DNA of 36,116 nucleotides from Oscillospiraceae bacterium (GTDB lineage: Bacteria > Bacillota > Clostridia > Oscillospirales > CAG-382), in assembly GCA_015064895.1 (NCBI GenBank), contig SVRI01000021.1, positions 1-36,116 on the forward strand. The letters are read 5' to 3'. The position numbers were made by a program, and so were the translations under genes. The first letter of the stretch is position 1. Every line of letters starts with the position of its first letter. Under the pieces are notes generated by a model, which saw nothing but the letters and a program-made list of their open reading frames with translations, did no database searches and was not told the origin of the DNA. This document shows positions 32,884-36,116 of this stretch, one piece after another.

Positions 32884-34515
32884 ATGTCAAAAGTGTTTTT
32901 GTCTGTGCTCAGAACACCCGACAGGGTTCTCGGTGCTACTGACGACAGCCCCTTCAGATTTGAAGAAAGAGAAAACTGGTGCGAGTCGCCTGTCAAATAC
33001 GAATATATAATAGAAGAAAAGTCTGCAAAGGTGGTTGTTTACCCCAGCGGTTCACCTGTAAAGTTTTTAAAACTCCGTTTTAACGGCGACCACTACTTTG
33101 TTGACAAGGCTATGGGTGACCAGTGGGAACGTTCTTGTAACGGCGGCAGAATCCAACATGAGTGGAAGTCTTTGATACCCAATAGGGTTATGCCTTGGTA
33201 TACATGCCTTATCGGGGATAACAGAGCGGCGTTTTACGGTGTCAAGACGGGTGCCGACTGTCTTGCTTTCTGGATGGCTGACACACACGGGGTTACACTT
33301 TTCTTAAATCTTCAGAACGGAAGCAGAGGTACTGACCTTAAAGAACCGATTGTTGCTTGTGAAGTGGTTGAGTACTTCTCGGCAGAGGGGGAAAGCACAT
33401 ATAAAGCGGCACAGAAATTTACTAATATGATGTGTGATAACCCTGTTATGCCCAAAACACCCGTGTTCGGTGTCAATAACTGGTACTGGGCATACGGACA
33501 TATTTCAAGAGAAACCATTCAGGTTGAAACTAAACAGCTCATGGAAATGACGGCCGGCACAAAGAATAAGCCTTATATGATTCTTGACGACGGCTGGCAG
33601 ATTAACAGAGGTTTTGTTCCCGGTGCCGCCTTTAACGGCGGACCTTGGGTGACTAACGAAAAGTTCGGCGATATGAGAAATACGGTCGAAGATATAGTTA
33701 AGGCAGGAGCAAAACCCGGTATCTGGTTCAGACCTCTTCTCACAATCGGAGATATTCCTGCCGAGGCGGCATTCTTCAAGGAATACTGCAAGGTGACCCT
33801 TGACCCGTCACATCCCTATACACTGGAGAAGGTGTTTGAGGACACAAAGAGACTTCGTGATTGGGGCTTTGAACTTATCAAACACGACTTTACTACAATA
33901 GATATTTCAGGCAGCGGCAGTACCTTTGGCCTTTTCTATAACGGCGGACTTAACGGCGGCAGACAGTTCTACGACAGAACAAAGACAACTGCAACAATCG
34001 TCAAGGAGCTCTATAAGACAATTGCACGCGGTGCAGGTAATACAGAGGTTATCGGCTGTAATGTAATGGGACATCTGTCTGCAGGCATCCATTCCATTCA
34101 GAGAGTAGGCGACGATACCAGCGGAAGATACTGGGAAATGACTGTCAATAATGGCATTAATTCCATGATGAGACTTCCTCAGAACGGAAACTTCTTTATG
34201 GTTGACCCCGACTGTGCGGCATTTACCGAAAGAGTAAATCCCGAGCTTAATCTTGATTTCCTTGAAGTGTGTGCCCTTACGGGTATGACAACCCTTGCAT
34301 CCGTAACACCGGACATACTTACAGAAAAGCAGATGCAGAGAATTAATGAAATCTACCGCCTTGCAGATTCCAATACGGAATTTTATGAAATCGCAGACTA
34401 TGACAGGATAACTATCCCCGAAAAGTTTGTTTCGCCCGACGGCACAAAGGTTAAAGAATATAACTGGATGGACGAATACGGCGGAGCAAGATATGTAATG
34501 AGTTGGGAGAACTGA
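32884..34515 (+). CDS. GH36-like alpha-galactosidase-type glycoside hydrolase (clan GH-D)
   Basis: A 543-residue intracellular protein without signal peptide. A beta-sandwich-like N domain (~1-185) precedes a TIM barrel. Clan GH-D signatures: NNWYWAYG, LDDGWQ (235-239), IKHDF with likely nucleophile Asp335, and RVGDDTSGRYW with the acid/base Asp410 or Asp411. FLDFLEV..LTGM and the C-terminal EYGGARYVM complete the fold. The order matches alpha-galactosidases and related alpha-glycosidases. The substrate may be a raffinose-type or other alpha-galactoside, which is inference. GGAGGT lies 6 bases before the ATG. A Gfo/Idh/MocA oxidoreductase gene follows, which suggests a shared sugar pathway. 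Confidence 0.75.
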   Translation: MSKVFLSVLRTPDRVLGATDDSPFRFEERENWCESPVKYEYIIEEKSAKVVVYPSGSPVKFLKLRFNGDHYFVDKAMGDQWERSCNGGRIQHEWKSLIPNRVMPWYTCLIGDNRAAFYGVKTGADCLAFWMADTHGVTLFLNLQNGSRGTDLKEPIVACEVVEYFSAEGESTYKAAQKFTNMMCDNPVMPKTPVFGVNNWYWAYGHISRETIQVETKQLMEMTAGTKNKPYMILDDGWQINRGFVPGAAFNGGPWVTNEKFGDMRNTVEDIVKAGAKPGIWFRPLLTIGDIPAEAAFFKEYCKVTLDPSHPYTLEKVFEDTKRLRDWGFELIKHDFTTIDISGSGSTFGLFYNGGLNGGRQFYDRTKTTATIVKELYKTIARGAGNTEVIGCNVMGHLSAGIHSIQRVGDDTSGRYWEMTVNNGINSMMRLPQNGNFFMVDPDCAAFTERVNPELNLDFLEVCALTGMTTLASVTPDILTEKQMQRINEIYRLADSNTEFYEIADYDRITIPEKFVSPDGTKVKEYNWMDEYGGARYVMSWEN

Positions 34516-34644
34516 CTTACTTCTTCTTTGCTGAAAAGAAGAAGTAAGCAAGAAGAAAAGATTTCACGGGTAGTTTTTGAAATATGTAGACCTTTGGTGT
34601 CGCACAACGAGCTTTGTGTTGCCGTCAACCGGCAAGGCGGCAAC
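34516..34644 (+). repeat. Stem-loops of possible mobile repeat origin between GH36-like and oxidoreductase genes
   Basis: First element: a perfect 14-bp stem (CTTACTTCTTCTTT at 34516-34529, AAAGAAGAAGTAAG at 34535-34548) with loop GCTGA and no T tract. It starts one base after the stop codon. Second: GTTGCCG (34618-34624) and CGGCAAC (34638-34644) with a 13-nt loop holding smaller pairings. Neither is a normal terminator. They could be a REP-like repeat or an mRNA 3' stabiliser that keeps the two genes on one transcript. Confidence 0.45.
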
Positions 34645-34678
34645 ATAATACAAATAATGTAATGAAAGAAGAATGATT

Positions 34679-35623
34679 ATGAAAGTGGCAATTTGCGGAA
34701 CATGGCATGTACACGCATCTCATTATGCAAATGTAGCAAAAATGACGGACGGTATTGAAGTTATCGGTGTATATGAAGAAAATGAACAGTGGAAGTGTGA
34801 TTTTGCAAAAGCATTGGATATCCCTGCATTTGATACCTTTGAAGATTTGCTGGCAAGCGATGCCGATATGGTGATTGTTTGCACATCCACAAATAAGCAT
34901 CCTTATTATATATGCAAGATTGCCGAGGCGAAGAAGGATATTTTCACAGAAAAGGTTCTTGCACTTACTGTAAAAGAATGCGAAGAAGTCAAAAAGGCTG
35001 TTGAGGATAACGGCGTAAAGTTTGTTATATCCTTTGTACATAAATGTAACGGCGGCGTAAGAACCGTCAAGAAGCTTATTGCTGACGGTGCGATAGGTAA
35101 GGTGAATTATGTGCGTTTCCGCAATGCTCACGGCGGAAGCTTTGCCGACTGGCTTCCCGAACATTTTTATGTCAAGGAAACCTGCGGCGGCGGTGCGATG
35201 ATAGACCTGGGTGCCCACGGTATGTATCTTATCAATGATATTCTCGGACTTCCCGAAAGATATTCTACTACATTTAATGTATATGCACCCGTGCCAAAGA
35301 ATAAAGATATGGTAGAAGATCATGTTGTAACGGTCATGTCCTATAAAAACGGTGCTATTGCAATCAATGAGACAGGATTTGTTTCTCCGGCAACGCCTTG
35401 CATGTTGGAAGTTGGCGGTGAAGGCGGATTTGTCAGCTATTGTGAAGAACGCGGCGTGGAACTCAGTAATGAGAGTACAGATTATGATTTGAAAAAGGTT
35501 GAAATGCTCCCGAGTATTCCTGAACCTCTTGAACAGATGCTTTCGGGTAAAATTGCCGAAGGCTGCGGAATTGATGAAGCTATAGATCTTACGAGAATGA
35601 TGGTCGGAGTATACGGGGAATAA
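34679..35623 (+). CDS. Gfo/Idh/MocA-family oxidoreductase
   Basis: A 314-residue NAD(P)-dependent sugar or cyclitol dehydrogenase. The nucleotide-binding start is MKVAICGTWHVHASHY, an altered GxGxxG in which the glycines become GTWHVH. The next strand ends in VYEEN and DADMVIVCTSTNKH follows. The usual EKP motif reads FTEKVLALT, and the catalytic-region motif is GAMIDLGAHGMY. The changed loop may shift cofactor choice, but the fold is clear. ATG at 34679 is favoured over 34673 because AGAAG is 7 bases before it and only 1 base before the other. It follows the GH36-like gene and ends at a terminator, then the rRNA promoter array. Confidence 0.88.
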   Translation: MKVAICGTWHVHASHYANVAKMTDGIEVIGVYEENEQWKCDFAKALDIPAFDTFEDLLASDADMVIVCTSTNKHPYYICKIAEAKKDIFTEKVLALTVKECEEVKKAVEDNGVKFVISFVHKCNGGVRTVKKLIADGAIGKVNYVRFRNAHGGSFADWLPEHFYVKETCGGGAMIDLGAHGMYLINDILGLPERYSTTFNVYAPVPKNKDMVEDHVVTVMSYKNGAIAINETGFVSPATPCMLEVGGEGGFVSYCEERGVELSNESTDYDLKKVEMLPSIPEPLEQMLSGKIAEGCGIDEAIDLTRMMVGVYGE

Positions 35624-35637
35624 TCAAAATGACACTC

Positions 35638-35666
35638 AGCAGGGCGGATATCCGCTCTGCTTTTTT
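35638..35666 (+). terminator. Rho-independent terminator after the oxidoreductase gene
   Basis: A 10-bp stem with one G-T pair (AGCAGGGCGG at 35638-35647, CCGCTCTGCT at 35652-35661), loop ATAT and a six-T tail. Confidence 0.9.
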
Positions 35667-35768
35667 AATGTTGTAAAGCGGTTGTTGTTGAAACTGTACA
35701 AAAGAAAGCGAAACTGTTTGTGAGTTGTGCAACTAAACACCAAAACGCAAAAAATGTCAAAAAATGCC
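35667..35768 (+). other. A-tract-rich lead-in to the rRNA promoter array
   Basis: No gene, RNA or promoter is visible in this stretch. The last 30 bases contain A-tracts (for example CGCAAAAAATGTCAAAAAA) directly before the first -35, where an UP element would lie. Short ORFs crossing it on both strands have no ribosome sites. Confidence 0.5.
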
Positions 35769-35797
35769 TTGACAAATCGAATTGTGAGTGATAGAAT
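35769..35797 (+). promoter_or_regulatory. rRNA operon promoter P1
   Basis: TTGACA (35769-35774), 17-nt spacer, TAGAAT (35792-35797). Downstream are GGTCAAGCT and a hairpin CTGTC-GCGA-GGCAG (35805-35818) with a GNRA loop. Confidence 0.85.
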
Positions 35798-35870
35798 GGT
35801 CAAGCTGTCGCGAGGCAGTACACAATGGAATATGTCAAGGAAAAAACTTGAAAAAAGTTTAAAAAAGTAC

Positions 35871-35899
35871 TTGACAAATGAATTTTGTTGTGTTACACT
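35871..35899 (+). promoter_or_regulatory. rRNA operon promoter P2
   Basis: TTGACA (35871-35876), 17-nt spacer, TACACT (35894-35899). Followed by AATCAAGCT and a hairpin CTCCCC...GGG-T-GAG (35907-35928). The -35 is 102 bases after that of P1. Phased A-tracts (35841-35870) precede it. Confidence 0.8.
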
Positions 35900-35971
35900 A
35901 ATCAAGCTCCCCCAAAAAAACGGGTGAGCAAATACCACCGAAAAAACTTTTGAAAAACTTCAAAAAAAGTC

Positions 35972-36000
35972 TTGACAAAGTAAAAAAGCGGTGATATAAT
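35972..36000 (+). promoter_or_regulatory. rRNA operon promoter P3
   Basis: TTGACA (35972-35977), 17-nt spacer, TATAAT (35995-36000), fully consensus. Followed by AACAAAGCT and hairpin CTGTCCGC-GAGA-GCGGGTAG (36008-36027). The -35 is 101 bases after that of P2. An A-tract region (35941-35971) precedes it. Confidence 0.92.
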
Positions 36001-36116
36001 AACAAAGCTGTCCGCGAGAGCGGGTAGTGAATTGGACCTTGAAAATTGAACAACGAAAGACGAGATATGTTTTTTAGAAGAAACATAGTACAAAGAATTA
36101 ACTCGTACAATTCCTA
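36001..36116 (+). other. rRNA operon leader (16S expected just beyond the window)
   Basis: A leader starting at about 36005. It contains GGACCTTGAAAATTGAACAA, the kind of element commonly found before 16S and in 16S-23S spacers of Firmicutes, where it contributes to antitermination and processing. A stem ATGTTT/AAACAT (36067-36085) follows. The mature 16S 5' end is not reached by 36116. No protein frame is credible here. Confidence 0.75.

Noticed and set aside
35636..35938. Short frames on both strands across the region after the oxidoreductase gene
   Set aside because: They run through a terminator and tandem promoters and have no ribosome sites.
1..36116. CRISPR array, tRNA genes, prophage or integrative element
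   Set aside because: No regularly spaced direct repeats, no cloverleaf-like sequences that I could recognise, and no integrase, phage structural or conjugation genes.

Overview
The window looks like chromosomal DNA from a strictly anaerobic, low-to-mid GC Firmicute, most likely a gut clostridium of the Oscillospirales/Ruminococcaceae type. This is inferred from the gene set (MreB/Mbl-like protein, LtaS-type sulfatase, DUF1934 protein, U32 peptidase-family protein, aluminium-resistance-type methionine gamma-lyase, PflX-like radical SAM enzyme), the strong AGGAGG Shine-Dalgarno sites with frequent TTG/GTG starts, and the many near-consensus TTGACA-17-TATAAT promoters. I see no phage, plasmid, CRISPR or integron structure. 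The only transposase-like gene is a domesticated-looking RAYT.

Layout. (1) 1-4075, + strand: tail of an unidentified gene and its terminator, then a promoter and a compact operon of a PflX-like radical SAM enzyme, a NUDIX hydrolase and a PLP-dependent methionine-gamma-lyase-family enzyme. A RAYT transposase overlaps the end of the last gene, and a lipoprotein gene follows. (2) 4163-4252: a bidirectional terminator and a two-hairpin REP-like repeat. (3) 16342 down to 4263, - strand: a nine-gene co-directional run from one perfect consensus promoter: murI, DUF1934, S41 protease, gyrA, a beta-helix protein, a GH20-like protein, an rRNA-methyltransferase-like protein, mltG and a U32 (TrhP-like) protein. 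Cell-wall and housekeeping genes are thus interleaved with two carbohydrate-type proteins. (4) 16415-19638, + strand: mreB/mbl, a NahK-like sugar 1-kinase and an EamA transporter. (5) 19687-24501: a TIM-barrel sugar isomerase divergent from an LtaS-like synthase, with overlapping promoters, followed by a membrane-anchored six-hairpin-type glycosidase. (6) 24572-28096: an unusual aconitase-family hydratase plus NADP-isocitrate dehydrogenase, the citrate-to-2-oxoglutarate arm that feeds glutamate. (7) 28139-32730, - strand: a small lipoprotein, a P-loop protein, and a polar amino-acid ABC importer whose permease carries an exported two-repeat stalk domain. (8) 32801-35666, + strand: a GH36-like glycosidase and a Gfo/Idh/MocA oxidoreductase. 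(9) 35769-36116: three tandem, ~101-bp-spaced consensus promoters and a leader that almost certainly drive an rRNA operon starting just beyond the window.

How the genes fit together. Cell-wall and envelope functions (MurI, MltG, MreB, CtpA-like protease, LtaS-like enzyme) dominate, with scattered intracellular carbohydrate functions (NahK-like, GH20-like, GH36-like, Gfo/Idh/MocA, sugar isomerase). Most of the glycosidase-like proteins lack signal peptides, which suggests they act on imported oligosaccharides.

The most noteworthy items are the rRNA promoter array, in which each predicted transcript opens with a short hairpin; the perfect 26-bp inverted repeat inside the RAYT gene; the stalk-permease fusion; the overlapping divergent promoters at 20492-20546; and the Ala/Asn residues at the quinolone-determining positions of GyrA.
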